From Amoebophrya sp. A120 (Eukaryota; Sar; Dinophyceae; Syndiniales; Amoebophryaceae): 64,000 nt of DNA. The stretch covers positions 1,800,054 through 1,864,053 of the forward strand of contig CAJINV010000005.1 in the NCBI GenBank assembly GCA_905178155.1, in the 5' to 3' direction. Shown piece by piece: positions 52,101 through 59,600 of the stretch (positions are counted from its first letter, which is position 1; each line of letters starts with the position of its first letter). The position numbers were made by a program, and so were the translations under genes. Below the pieces are notes generated by a model. It was not told the origin of the DNA. It did not search any database and saw only the letters and a program-made list of their open reading frames with translations.

Positions 52101-54577
52101 GCATCCGGCGGCTGCAGCGGGCCATCAAAGAACCCTTGTCCGTGATTACCCGCAATCGTGCGCACCGTCGTAAGACCGCCCGATGCACCCCCGATAGACA
52201 GGACGCGGATCACCGAGCGGTCGGCCTCCGTGAAAATGTACTTAGTACCACCAACCAATAATTCCACTGCAGCGCGAAGCTGCATCTCGATGTTGCGGCT
52301 TTGTGTTTTCTGCCATGAAGACGAGGAAAGAGTGTTGCCCGCCGTCGTTGCTATTTCTGTAGTCGGCCCGAGTACTGCGTCGTTTTTTCGCACAAAGATG
52401 TCCATTTTCTGCGCCGCCGTTTTTCTGTCCCCAAATACCTGCATCCCTCCGGAGGGATTGCACGTGGCAACAAACTTCGATCGTCGTACGTCGTAACCGA
52501 TGCCGTCCCTCACCTGGTACGGAAGAGGTGCGCTACTGTCCCCCGGATCAAAAAAACCCATCCAAGTGGTCGCACTCCATCTATTCTCCCCCGCTTCTGC
52601 AGCTTCATCTCCGGGGGCTTCTGCAGCTTCCTCGTTGTCAGACGAGAGCAAACCATCTTCTTCTACGCGTCCCAAACGCCCTTGCGCCGCCGTAGACATT
52701 GAAAACTCCCCGTAGCGCGCAACCAGCGCTTGCACGCGTGCCCGCAAGGCGTCGCCACGACGTGTTAACTGTCCTAAGGACCAAAACAATTCCGTTTCCT
52801 CCAGATGTAACACCGCGTTGCGGAAGTTGTCCAGTGCGGAGAGTGCCTCCAGTCGAAGCTCTGACAGTGCCCTGCTCGGAAGAATATCCAAACTTGACGA
52901 AAACGTTGATGTACTAGATGCCGAAGCCGATGCAGAGGTTGTACTACCTAAAGCGAGTAGTAATTGCGCCAACACATGCTTCTTCTCTTGCTCGACAGAA
53001 AACCTCGCGAACTCGAACCGCTGCGCGAGCTGCACCGCATTCTGGCTCGCCGCCTGCAGGTTCTGTTCGCGCGAAATCAAGCTCGCGGTGCGGGGTAGGC
53101 GCGATGCGTCGCCAACAGTATGCTGTAACCCATACCCACGCTTACTGCTCTCGATCTCCTGGAGCTTGTGCAAGTGGACTAGCCTCTCGTCAGGAGTCAA
53201 CATAGTACTCGTCGCGGTTAGGGCTAACTGCTGGTGGTTTTGCTGGTTCGCCTGGCCTTGCTGGTTCATCCGTGGGTTCTGGTTCACCTCCTTCAAGTAT
53301 TTTTTGAAGTCTGGTAGGGGCCGCTTCTCGTTCTCGCGATCGAAAACGGTGTCGCGCAGCGACCCAAGGAAGTCCGTTATTGTGGGGGCATTGGAATCGG
53401 AGCCGTCCCTTTGCGTCTTCATTTCCAACGCGCCAAACTTGACTAGAACGCGGCACACGGAGAGCACTAACTCGTAGTCCGGCACGACTCGATGGCTCAG
53501 TTCGTCGCGAATCAGCTGCTGCATCGCATCTGATATCTTACCGCGCAGCGATGTAGTGAGGTAGTTCGACGTCGGATACCGATTCGTCGCGCCGCCGTCT
53601 TGTTCCTCCGCATTAGTTCTTGCAGAATGCTCAATCAGAAACTGCTTGTGCCCGGCCACCCACGACTCTCTTTCTTGCGTCGCCGCGTCGAAAACAAGAA
53701 GATTCTGCGCCGCCGGAAATAGCCGTCCGTAGTGCTCCATCATTTGGGTGGTCAACGCGTGCGCAAGAAACGGAGTTTCATTTATTATTTTCCTTGAGTC
53801 AACTACATTCTCGCTGCCCAGAGCTAGACCCTTCAAGAAAGAAGAAATCCCTTGCGAACATTCCGCCACAGATAAGCCCTGAATCGCATGAGGACCATGG
53901 TCCTGGGTCGTCAGCAGCGTCAGCAGATGATAATGACACCGCAAAAACCCACCCAGTCTTGTATCGCTCTCCGGCGACGCTGACGTCGTGCACCTCCACA
54001 GCCACCGCAACACAGTTTGGTATATCTCCGCTACAGCCGGTCGTAGTTGCGTAACTCCGAATCCGTCCATGATCTCCATTCGCACGAGTAAAAAAAAAGT
54101 ATTTTCTGCTTGATGCATATGCTCTTCGTCAATTTCGAAATCCAACCTCTCCTCCCCCTCCCGTCCATTTTGCGACGTAAAAAGGCAAGCGCGCAGGCTT
54201 CCCCCGACCACCGACTCAGGCTGCAATTGCAGGCGCCACAACGCGTCCTCTTTTTCGTCCTTCGAAAACCGCATGTCGTGGAGGTCGTCGAGTCGGTTCA
54301 TGTGCAGTTCGCTTCCGGGCACCCCCGCAAATGCCTTGCGCAGCTGGAACGCCTGGTTTCCGCTGGAGGAATTCGAATTAGATTTCCCATTTGCATTTGC
54401 CGCGGCTAAGCTGTCGAGGACCAGAATGTTCACTCTTGATGGTGCAGCGGTTGCTCGAGCCTGAGTATTGTTCCAATGGTCCTTTGCGTACACGAGTTCC
54501 GACCTGCTCGACCCGGTAGAGAGCAGAAGATACGTCCCCGACAAGGGATCCGCTTCTCCGGACTCTGGTGCGTTCAT
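34139..54577 (-). CDS. RNF213/mysterin-like giant AAA+ RZ-finger E3 ubiquitin ligase
   Basis: One uninterrupted frame of 6812 codons. I chose the ATG at 54577 because the frame upstream of it is not protein-like. The first 650 residues are helical. Residues about 690-1190 carry NHL-like propeller repeats (RTIAGNHGQGFFDG, SPRDILRVDD..FLVADTGNNALRLIE). The AAA core has Walker A GECGCGKTHMLRYL near 3440 and Walker B YLFFDEMNTC near 3535, then a second unit with IVGKPGSSKTLTLQIL near 3850 and LLLDEIGLAEHSPDLPLK near 3920, all close to animal RNF213. The conserved RHIF..VDDIRPN-type segment follows. An RZ finger with CPNGHLYTVGNCGMP and CSQCGE lies near 5820-5856. No RING-type Cys/His cluster is visible between the AAA module and the RZ finger. 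The family uses ATP binding to drive ubiquitin transfer in defence and lipid biology. It is longer than the roughly 5200-residue animal proteins. Confidence 0.88.
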   Translation of the reverse strand: MNAPESGEADPLSGTYLLLSTGSSRSELVYAKDHWNNTQARATAAPSRVNILVLDSLAAANANGKSNSNSSSGNQAFQLRKAFAGVPGSELHMNRLDDLHDMRFSKDEKEDALWRLQLQPESVVGGSLRACLFTSQNGREGEERLDFEIDEEHMHQAENTFFLLVRMEIMDGFGVTQLRPAVAEIYQTVLRWLWRCTTSASPESDTRLGGFLRCHYHLLTLLTTQDHGPHAIQGLSVAECSQGISSFLKGLALGSENVVDSRKIINETPFLAHALTTQMMEHYGRLFPAAQNLLVFDAATQERESWVAGHKQFLIEHSARTNAEEQDGGATNRYPTSNYLTTSLRGKISDAMQQLIRDELSHRVVPDYELVLSVCRVLVKFGALEMKTQRDGSDSNAPTITDFLGSLRDTVFDRENEKRPLPDFKKYLKEVNQNPRMNQQGQANQQNHQQLALTATSTMLTPDERLVHLHKLQEIESSKRGYGLQHTVGDASRLPRTASLISREQNLQAASQNAVQLAQRFEFARFSVEQEKKHVLAQLLLALGSTTSASASASSTSTFSSSLDILPSRALSELRLEALSALDNFRNAVLHLEETELFWSLGQLTRRGDALRARVQALVARYGEFSMSTAAQGRLGRVEEDGLLSSDNEEAAEAPGDEAAEAGENRWSATTWMGFFDPGDSSAPLPYQVRDGIGYDVRRSKFVATCNPSGGMQVFGDRKTAAQKMDIFVRKNDAVLGPTTEIATTAGNTLSSSSWQKTQSRNIEMQLRAAVELLVGGTKYIFTEADRSVIRVLSIGGASGGLTTVRTIAGNHGQGFFDGPLQPPDAAVGNMFNLEQQDQENAIAAKFRSPRDILRVDDVKNMFLVADTGNNALRLIEAEPAKEVALRYPPNLNWGSTQNKILTARTVSAAECVDWPGRGGRRPIFSVTSGSPGAATLGNRRFNQPWCLLKVLHPVVGGGRPKTKYLVGCADGLHTIEGGLQPNAPVRMLYPGNKFVATKQDSVVGLASFPPHGICWDWWQREKDADRAAEDNSRVEDKAEVAAARLRCRECYDENLSQGVLLLTTDFRIQKYFFETDKVMLVLDKDRTGQNAEKDTKVLGRPRILTNIRPTAIALVPDKSARKVFLVLSSAHTHVVARAEWDIGRSAIVPNTEEVIFAGQNNRSGWRDGTLAMFDSPNRVCLSPPILGTEMTNTWKRETRRLLKAAVATTEASTRNDPSPSRSKSTTGGGNKSGARSQLGIDPVAVSDAIVASALVEDERQLFVLEAERIRAVLLPKTRRIAARAYANLRNPIEDTTAKITEIVRSSTVLSAQRMSDAILESRRALKALVAGGKEESWQKSLMSVLGDDVDLGILIHLAPRDEDLVALLQALSVSSARRGLDAKRHLLDRVQRRKVENFGPWIVVSRCIGSSFPAGDHNVEVDVNSTTACFDVEYWETVFKNSRAPPTGQLVEFLEWEAKRNEHEVEGKMAEGVGRFERFLQKMGSALGLWLSNLDQQSGAFAAQPILNIIDVWARSGVFRLREQENGAQTFFRVALTQFFKMPSSLSELKRLLHIVGNKGYYAELERRGVSALDFAQHLTFVFHAVVRQEIGGKEKINLLHELVFSDTKAEGDLAPAQNKAKAKPPLSSRDARILYTGVLAQINVYSNKQLTLDEDWAARWSTVSWLHALLEFFAAETKQRKQTLTSELALNEDLWQQISHFCKNAHEDAKLGLARLQAGAGEHATVHEIKSAVWHGVFSKQVCKLLRTPELHEKARECMAEQCQLRVQLQVVETVQTSFFAEHRTFLKDKVAWVQDSWEKLTLGELRELFGKGKEKRKGVTSNNGAAVVRSFPKKFLAYAPWLEKQKHFRILAELIKDTNLKLRVVVAEAVLAVAEDASTTEAGPEPRTMTRVVVVSEGAKEGTTVSRGTGGTAGPDASTEDELLVQQDIERAAQTLEALQLEFDENRVSFPVLEQLLPFFREGFSVSPLRLGTALEDEFASFCRRVKFEPKQLDEITVGGLVLPLPVPSNALKRHVFATMEKFTLLKIVHSNLADIEEFFSEISFFIAKQELEKWNARVETALSLLREAVTTKLEPKWEELDSGCINEILQQVESQSEDEVGKILKEDGINRTNDEPGTTTATAESNSNKLSVVDVRILSVEIEALQAIKKNLPVLRWLAAAFESDEDFVAATQMAMGKSEMECPPELWLHDGYGKNGRVNEQILSELSTLRRSLARYLYSGSFPDNLKSLDEALHYFSGLGVLGGHRAAGTSTSPVSGSGETGGSYFCTLLASMSAVYLPLSELLGSDAETSGAAPARLLNLYNWRAAWVVDKFGEISLEYVPKKRKAGSTTTTLRASDQSNGKNAEEANDFSQQQASPAIASQGLQEILDFQTSLVLARNVDEDVSALIAKFVGQFRWVKELSQTVSRLGTIGHVSYGREVGDDVDAGIIEFRYAFENSDVAMIQEEVTRLRREADNWVLAVDELRRKYPVLNDYTMHQLRRSLVDSGRSGDDGEGMNIIAPLARSVSGLNTTAVGLLTQLAEAWTKTNKPPQANIFRPLVFSNDVQRQKTAAFGYTSTYPPGLSLVVGDPLEQCILAFAKTGFLPEWTNVVVYVDTVTTWEEIQIFLYRWAFSSTKKNKTASCPFCFCGVDKLKGEWYFQLQQDVQKLTDEHESVHGTKPLPLLLVSSTGDHIAAKMHAHLRLELRAEARLFENVKKTLGYCEDEEATTGSTVAESGTTSAASTSMSAVICSAGSGGGKSAFARRKANGKRYLYLPLYANSDVATREGVIKYLAASKSISASSSSSPKETSTSSSSADNGAEAVFLHVDVLDSFVSPAVEDLLFHLIVLQRLCVRDLLWERPKNTVFDIYVELPNEAWLKKSAFLRNSIGRCDVVPGDVFNCDWTSVVPETLSAASTSLTSTVPASLRSDGDHAPVSFRTSGGSAGAAKTGLQPGLSNDERRDCILRLKIVCFCLKIREDMLGGYPADWKREVIQFSEKLMPVLRAADKTSAEDQEDAHPHTFVTPAVLKLNLKRIEEVEPTASAHAEFSTALQLTSEECLGLLLRAAQVADCGAWNVNGSLWSLWSFVHLLYDGLCRLASHENPHSGTQTFSKLRVRHRLLETDTENRQLRGQVIGFLCRTAAEVAFARRKKPTLTAQPQGAGDREANADAANIAAADKAWLRFSVDATTWIYERCQFDHELKPVYRMGALMDPSYVYSSRDFPPALVPDRGISPEQGGGGAGQQQQLQYYWLLGGGDISSITNRVDYLSTKANLEVASGWKTAEEVRQGRTASRTNFAVRLCAEGGSAQGVVYNLHQQRQGQGRANEEERMMEELFSTGDLLPWSSSNHEMLLTTEQEVFFLASNSMELRKRMHPTLVEVLDRADIPVGNDLQKLTSNKTGLLTRILAALTNISVESTKLPLRLRNFVLTGDVVLKLLAIYLRVRNQIPVILLGECGCGKTHMLRYLCAWLGVGLIVEDVHGGTTESDIVKAVRRAEALLAGGEMKGLRVQLGAAQSEIVEERPSTGSNHPDAPASTSSTETEFKSVYLFFDEMNTCAHMGLIAEIIMHRSMNGQPIDPRIQILAACNPYRKYPENAAMLQRSAGMELGSGKGNKGSGNARPGEVDPIPRDLVYRVHPIPTCLKQFVFDFGALSEHSELQFITSMVRSEYPGQSEGTYQVLIGWLEVAQKFVREVEGDVSVVSLRDVARCLKLCKWFGKYGGSVGGVGGAATGGATGGAAASAKKGARPTSGTQATNRGGTYEILAIAHVYYFRLPSGKRSELLTKLRLTLGLALTRAKDKDGEGNDFEKGYKWLFPPNMMGKVIAKTAKSLASKFELESGIALNEALIENLYVSFIAICNKIPIFIVGKPGSSKTLTLQILTSNLRGEQSSAAYWRRFPSIYVFPYQCSPFSTAAGILQQFKIAVNYSRKSKRAMTCLLLDEIGLAEHSPDLPLKVLHAILVSPPIAIVGLSNWALDAAKMNRAILLNRTDPKADDVELTGSCIVAEAASNAAGFEASNANTLSSSAELSTWLVAISQAYSKIYAEQEGRNFVGMRDYYQMLKLIRRLFLQLKGSVGAGTNIALTSPHLGNTKYDETAVKKAFGDGGGKGNFYSSADPVSEQLLQNEIKRIRKHHPDVFSIPAKRDSFNFLSWAIVSFSLQRNFNGRPGLLQSVYEAFDSKLRATSVSDPQRETFSTLQLIESNLRDADARHLMLLTDVQGSALEILFEKKLLEKNQTEVLMGSPFTEDKNELSLIQHVNRVKEAMATGKTVVLWNLDTVYESLYDVLNQRFVVRRNKVAGAVAVGGKNDEKKHGLSTQASATSISKMLRIAIGPRSQLCPVHADGFRIVTVVERVHAYENLDLPLLNRFEKQSLGYRDVVDAAMLERARAFVAEVGAGMTMGSTASAPFVGIDDEGIASLLVLVASEHVEVDGGGGEQQEEECDRPRLYPVLEPPVSPLPSPHPNPMFDSLWQKKLLRLALPLAVSRSRVLQKLLPDNEDAFSQCNDFSSLFSSSTSEVGGGGERFSTVFTHTPMMPLEHVLRSSAGDTPQTQIFLRFQCVRLSETASQVQLVAVCERFWSSENDKTDLLFVQCDGRSSERVVIEHAKRLVVHSWGDAQKNHVEKSEGRLGQGRCAENKRVVFVIHAQPGEDSCTNHVIFNDTWRTHLFVDDIRPNANFVLGEIPLRVAVEESLWEIFGKRPELFKRILRAKSQQMLIRHPTGSMSSVLNLYEYDERLGHSQGIGRSSTFSWWGFLEEFFTELTLRVLRIQHEANTTTQKALLPHVAWALGALSTGSLKVSLEVVIESYLLQILSHWGQFLDVNFALRLVESGNPNAGVRPEFFIALCKRFSDLDSLAARFRFEACFAADVREVVNTGSLQPFMCRVPFSHKLMPVLEHAMELVQRGRSAKNTGGGYDVGDALLPASGVKNSDDANLLAEFEWVDQAASTPDSQGGESESNDEGDVVGINETGDGEQADEVWLSNYFGKSGASLAQWLCSASTVDAYLEDFVHQKMAQYPNISYETQFRLVKEAIKNGFKDGTTLESLMTSSSSEPRSPLDVHRRYASERFAIQKKLALLSYFSFDETTSAGFDYEKVVDALTAIVKERIDEMLATSSAASARDKATYGMMHKLVNFGQDLRDFDDKNGLWIATAARFFLVLTDLENNCEQGAQWISTACELFSKHMRGYIFGSGGSNNKTAKEEDRMAESFLTMVALATRGEQGETHHLRWLLSPLLLDAGPEFFTSFSSSGEAQLPAKMSGKQEADALFGTLLSSWAGNRDLAPLPKRTQRFLAWRLGPHGMGQYESSAVDKARHRELWVNVLQDRDGNSLPDAIDDLKEHVLTAHRDDVAEQAGLMNTRLWGGGSGSSSATSIRTALWVRKYVPQLAKYLLQAVKNGLANCIGGKNNEDSAVGGADDVIDKALNNIMIAESNAAEGKRTARTIPGATAHETFAATVYENIRIPNFVFPLIRSSEHVRFFFLQALYRFGGFEGMCEVFSCMPSGMIASFGYDNIDLHSLENASKLFTQEVYKDFGALMLHERPTGEVVLPEVGAHAQRKNDSFGTTKNIGGSVAGYTSEQQKYREIMGLSARNDSELQTRFCNKGNKVTEEDQKEEDRQLLTINFDEVSASFVFSARVSGCLFPAAKEQEHDRLRHRLFEDKVVKQALRIIERCSTTAGKIGERERNFAYEKVEASNVAFVSNSGRDANENTSQEQRPAKELLYLWLYRVCNPHFKVHRSAFLLEPTTTSTINATSNSSSSILPNLPSTFPAKISLASFAFHFLKVIVRHPDSFYYTLLTQPETCKTSFLPGFPGSEMAMVIRGMQEQVTWYRCPNGHLYTVGNCGMPMQKSKCSQCGETIGGLDHAVTGQQTRLGRPNEMTSMLETPGYVLDVHDPRVSPASEVVQQRFFTFRARSGSRAVDAAAINLHRLLLHVCLLLHSEVFGNEQYVRMLVRGGGGQGQGQKKVGEKQLLNHIAHSWEACRTELSAKLHSALSDQDFSLFLHVLLLKLDPVIAQSRGSFPDMQSMLRFEESVARVALEMRVCWAEEAERARRIAFGGEETGEGAVIFETAIRQAFGDGIVGRLVSGGEKEVASQSFNPPSRSAASSSTSNDFSTTLPLLLTLREPISLERFLAQIIPAASPNFLTEKCDFLMRFLRLESRLHLCKFAADILDWTQVLFSDYDGRNDSGEKTRARAALPGPKRSTDSVSSEEDGESPLGEATGAIFVGSRSKAASSSSSRKNEKPASAATSHLISREEAYRTPMRAAAITPGRKLKLARFLRAFNEGLPWLQTLHECQRNPFLATDSDGNQVVSIDGEKLRPDSPIVFGLPSQPPQERAVDPSGLCVLRLLDFFGRTNNELLEELVAGDNGVGTRGLGANDSSDSSIIDTRSVLELHLETPCDDVRRRLIHYDRVNDFLPLLHEFFGEEEECAEADAKERTASGESSGTAASSSIGIHRLLLEFQSAIKRRVIFRKNISRIQVMVRQFLYRGELRARGSLGVLQRVVPQSGVLPFTVQKGLEDDISNCRERHRQLTVLVERVIQSLVVFGAGAKAEADTSLREYLRESLPGQFDQSSTWADAEHMLILSDVQLRHLGALYLALETIGTGEGASLKFLPKVHDRYRQPVPEVVVAILDAPFRGGRRGSVSASGDRLEKTLSSGSGATSRGVPSRTSSSRVFAPSLLPSRSPMGSPKATPNAANATPRAPMRMSSGSFLDDGDVGRSDAPDVSGSAGGSSSTSRQTLKQVLRDRYQGVLRDLLCGPLSDPETKYDAGESLKVFLEYADTDLEQDLVFRDHFPEALTLGHSLELLRMLCA

Positions 54578-56624
54578 CTTGAATCGGGGTAGCTGTCTAC
54601 TTCGCTTGGGTAGTGGTATTTGTGATGGATCAGTCCGATGTTGCGAAAGCTTTGCCCGCGTTGCCCAAATTGTCAAAAGATATGCGCTCTTGAGCTTGAC
54701 GAACACCGATAAAAAGTGCGCTGTAAAGCAGATGGGATGTAGAAAAAGATGAAGATGAAGTATATTTCGAGAATTACAACGATAAGCATAGCAAAGTAAA
54801 CTAACGGAAAACAAGTAAAATCATTTTGAACTTTCATACAAAGGGCGTGCATGAGAACAGAGCACAGGAATATTTGGCAGGCATAACGGAAAACAAGTAA
54901 AAACTAATAGCTGAAACCTAAAGTGAGCACAGCTAAGTCGCTGATTATTTCATTTTTTGAATCGGAATTGGAAGAGCATGGGGATCCGAAAGAGAGAGAA
55001 GAGAAGAAGTGCGGAGTAAGAAGAGCGAGCAAGCGTTGTTCGTTTGTATCCTTTCTGGTGGTCCGCTGGTAGTGTGAATGTCTTCGCTGGCGCCTTAAGC
55101 ACCGGCCTAAACATGCGCACCGTTTGCCGACGGTGCACAGATCGAATACGAACAAACAGACTCTAGAAGTCTACAGGTATCGCGTCCAGATACCTACCGG
55201 GGGAAGGCTTTTATTCTTTGTAAACAGCACCTGTTTGCAAAAGAAAGTCAATGTCACCATCTGTGAAGTTTCCTGTAAATGTGATGAACAACAAATTTGG
55301 AAACTTTCATAGAGGTTACGATCCTCAAACGTATTGGGGTGTTACCAATTGTGAATTCCAGTATTGCGCGTATATTGGGTTCACAAACAAGCCCGACATC
55401 GTGCAATCAAAAATCCATCATCGATGTTCTTTCTTCTGTATCGTTCCTCATTGTGTTTGCATTCATATCCGCATGCTACGCTAGAAGCTATTTATTAAGT
55501 ACGATGCTACGACAATGTTTGTACGATAGTCCGAATGAAAATGCTCTGAGCGAATACCGATAGTAGTATTGATTTTTGCATTCAAACAGAAATTGGGTGT
55601 ACGTCAATACCGATGACATCGAAGATGTTCTTCTTCTTTCTTTTGAAAGAAAAAGACAAAGAGAACGCTTTCTCTTTTTCTTTCAAATCAGCACGAGGCT
55701 ACCGAGATACTTAGTGCGAGAGCATCCGAATTACTTCGCGCTTGTTGTAGTGAACGATAAGCAACCGATGTAGTACGATGCCGAGAGTGTTTCATTCATG
55801 ATCTGCGGCTCCAGCCCTGAATAGTGCTCGTGATGGGAATGGGCAAGCAACATCGCTGATAGCAGCAGCTATCAATACTCTCACATTTTCTCTCATGATA
55901 TTTCGTGCAACTTCTGCTAGAGCTAGTATATTTCGCCAAACGCAAACAACGTCTCTGCGCGACAAAGTGCGTAAAATCGGACTCACGGCTTGCCATCTTC
56001 CTGATTCCGATCGTGAAATTGACCGTGCAAGAACTCGTCAACAAAACGCTCCAATGCGCCAGAAAATGCACGAAGGACCTTCGCGGTTTACGATTCTTCA
56101 CGATAGATTGCACAGGATTACACTCACGGGTGTAGGACAAGACGAAGATTGCTCCAAGAATACGAGGAACATTCAGCAATCCCTGTGACCTGCAAAAAAT
56201 CTAACAATGCAGTTCGTGTAACCTTGATGTCGCTATGCGAAACTCGGAATCGGTCGCGGTCGCCAGATGATGAAAAATTTAAGTTTTACTAGTGCTGTAC
56301 CTGTACAATAAACGGCAAAATATGAGATGAAAGATGTATGCCGTGCTTTATCACTTTCGATTCTGCTCCTAGAGCGAAGTAGATGAATTCGATGTTGATA
56401 ATGATACGAGTCACGGTTTTCTCTTATCGCGTCCCCAGCACGACCGTCGCACACGTGGCTCGAAAATAAAGGATCGCAATGCTACCTGACGCGGGAAGAT
56501 ATGTTGAAGTAGCTCAAGACACAGCCACTTGTAGAAGTGTTAGTTGCACGTATAATAGCTGGCTGCAGTCGAGTTATTTATTCTTACCGGAAGATGATTT
56601 GATTGATCATTTATCGCGTCCATC
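54578..56624. other. Intergenic stretch with short direct repeat and hairpin
   Basis: The 19-mer TAACGGAAAACAAGTAAAA occurs at 54802-54820 and 54884-54902. A 14-bp stem, TTTGAAAGAAAAAG (55642-55655) with CTTTTTCTTTCAAA (55674-55687), forms a hairpin. Overlapping frames at 55796-56188 on both strands have no recognisable domain, so I call no gene here. The giant gene's promoter should be near its left end. Confidence 0.45.
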
Positions 56625-59600
56625 TCAGCATTTCTTTGCGGCCTCGTCGTGTTCTTCTTGAATACCGACAGATGAAGCTCTTCTTGCATGTTCCACCACC
56701 GCAGTTTCCATCTGAAAAAGCTTGTCAAAACGCTCCACAGAGCGGACAGGCGTTGATACTCCTGCTACATTGTTCCCAGAAGTAGTACTGAAACTGCATA
56801 CTTGTTCTCCCTTGTAGTTTAGAGATTGTTCCGCGAGCAACGTAGATGTTAGAACTCCACCTCGCGAAGAAGAAGTAGTAGAACTACTATTACAACTACC
56901 TCTGCAGCTTATCCCGGCGTCGCCAGGCTGCTGCACGTCATCGCAGATGAACCCAGAAAAAGAAACATCCTCGACAACCAACAACAGCCGGCCCTTGCGC
57001 ACGTGCGTCTCCTCGGAAGATCCCAAAATGGGGAAACCCGCATTCTTATCAAAAGGAAAAATCCCCCCTCCCCATGCTGAAAACGTATCCGTCTGAAAAT
57101 TTGTGATGCGCATTTGTGACCTCAAATCCTGTCTGTCTTGCAAGAAGGCAAGTTCAGAGCGCGCCCCACATTTTGCAGGCGGTTTGTGATGCTGTTGGGC
57201 TTAGAGAGTACACGTTTGTCATGCTACTAGGCGCCTACGTCAAAACCTCTCGACTGAGGCTTGGCATATGCCTGCAGTCCTCTACTGCAAGACAAATCTG
57301 ATTTGTGTACGGAAATCCAGCATCAGAAACTTCGTTTCGAAATTGGGAGGAGGAATTTTTCCTTTTGATAATTTTTGCATCCCTGTATCGCCTGTTCGAC
57401 TGCGTCTTTTGGATCTCTATAACTCACGTGGTCGCTCCAGGAAATTTCCGCAATTTTTCCAAACCGCAAACTATCGGCAGTTCGGTGCACGCGGAAGTTT
57501 TTCTGTTGTAAGAAGGGTTCGCCGTCGTTGTCCTTACCGGTGGCGGATTTTTGGAGCGTTTCGGCGAGTTGTAGGCAAGCTTCTGATACCTCCTCGTCCT
57601 GACGGCCCTCAGCATGGTCCTTGCCGCATTTCACCACGGCACGCAATCTCAGCTTCATCACCCTCGGCGAGGACCTCGTCCTCAAGCAGTAGTGGAAATT
57701 CACCGCCGCGCGAACCGTTTTCGCGACAAGAATCGGCCCGGCCACATTGTCAGGCAGCGCGTACAGGCAAACGCCGTTTGGGATAGTAAGTGTTTCTCGA
57801 TCAGTTGCGACATCGACGACAGCAGCATTTTCTTTTTCTGCAGCAACTACTACGCCAACATGATCTATGTCTTCCTGATCTTTGCTTTCTGGCTTGTGCA
57901 CCTCATTGTCGTCCAGCTTTTTCTTTCGCCTCTCCATCAAAAGCGCGGCCACACAGTTCTGCACGGTGCGTATTCCGCCGTGTACCGCCATGCCGAAGGG
58001 TTTCTGGACGGCAAGAAAACTTTCGTTCTCCCACAAAAGCTCGACTTCGGACCCACTCTTGTACGGTTGAAAATGCGGGTAATCGGGAAAAAACCAAAAT
58101 CGAGTTGTTATTTGCAGTGGCGCTTGTGCTTCACGGTACCTCTGAGCAGGATGAACGCAAATCCGGTCTTGGTCGTCCTGATTTGCATCTACATCTACGA
58201 GTTCCACCGAAGGGCTGTGTGTGTTTCTGTCGAAAAGCGGGTGATCCGCGGACAAGGGTTGGAACTGGAGCAAGCGGTTATCTGTTTCAACATCCGTGCT
58301 CCACATGCTCGTCTTCTTATTTGTACGGTTCTCTACTACCATCTCGCGCCACACACGGAGCCTCTTGCACGTTTTCCGGCAGGCGCTGACAGTCGGGAAA
58401 TGCTCTGGCCACGTCTGCATCAGGAAGTCGGTGACTTTCAAAGTTTCAGCTGTAGGTGTAGATAACGTGCCGGCAACATCATCTCCTCTTTCATGCCACT
58501 GCCCGCAGGAGTACCAGTCGCTCGCGGTCCAGGCACTGTTTGCCGAGAGTTCTGCACGGAGAATTGTGGGACGTGAAATTTCCTTGGGTTGTGGAACACG
58601 TGTCGTGTCGTGCTCTTGTTTCTCCTGTGTCGCGAGCAGAGCGGTGGCATTGCGTCCGTTAACATCGTCCTCCCTAGTAGCGCCTTTGTTCTGCTGCTCG
58701 TCCGAGTTGTCAACAAATTCCGCGTCCGTCCGCTGCAAAACGAGCACAGCGGCCGGCCACCCGCCAATACCCACTTGCTTCACGGCGTCGGTTTGGAAGA
58801 AGCGAGACAGCGGTGGTCGTTTTTTAACAGTATAACCAGCTTCGACAGAAGATGAAAAGTGGTCTCCTGTCGCCGAGGCGTAAGGCCCACCGCCTGCCAG
58901 CAAGTTCCGGATCTGTCGGGCGTGTACTTTTGTGCAAAGGAGACAGCACCGACCGGAATCTCTTTTCAAAACTTTCGCCGTTTCGTAAAGAAAGTCCGCT
59001 AGAAATTCGGTTATTGAAGTCGCGCCAATGATGCCGTGGTTGTTGCCGAAAGGCAGGTCGACCACGACGAAGTCGAACGGGTTCAAAAATTTTCCGTCTT
59101 TATTATCTCCATCACCGACCAGGAGCGTGGATACGTTTCGCGCGTCGCCAGTGTAGCAAGTAAGAGATGAACTTCTTGTCGTGTCACTGCAGTTGTATTT
59201 TTCAATATCCTCTCGTCGTTCCAGCACTCCTTTGCTGCAAATCTCTGCTAGTCTTGTCTGCTCCGGATCCGCGTCTACCGTCACTGCTTCGACATTCGGA
59301 AATTGCAACACCGCCTCGCAGGCGATCGTGCCCTGGCCTCCCATCGAATCCAGAATGCGAAAGTTTCCGGCTTTCGGACACTTGGCAGCTTTTAGAAGAA
59401 GATAGGCCGTGGACGGACGGAGGGTGGAGGTGTTGGTGAAGGTTTTGTTCTGCTTGCTTGCAGCTGCTTGTTTTCTATTTCGATTTGTTTTCACCGTCAT
59501 CGGGTGCTGGGTCGTGGTGGAATTGCAATTCTGCTTATTGCTTTTTCTGTTCACCTCCTTCGCTATTTGTTTTAGTCGCCGGTAGTTGACAAAAGGCGTT

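Noticed and set aside
54578-54814. Longer N-terminus of the giant protein
   Set aside because: The 79 extra codons upstream of 54577 are hydrophobic and AT-rich like the intergenic DNA; the acidic MNAPESGEADP start fits better.
55796-56188. Overlapping frames on both strands as a gene
   Set aside because: Neither shows a domain or the acidic, Ser-rich character of neighbouring genes.
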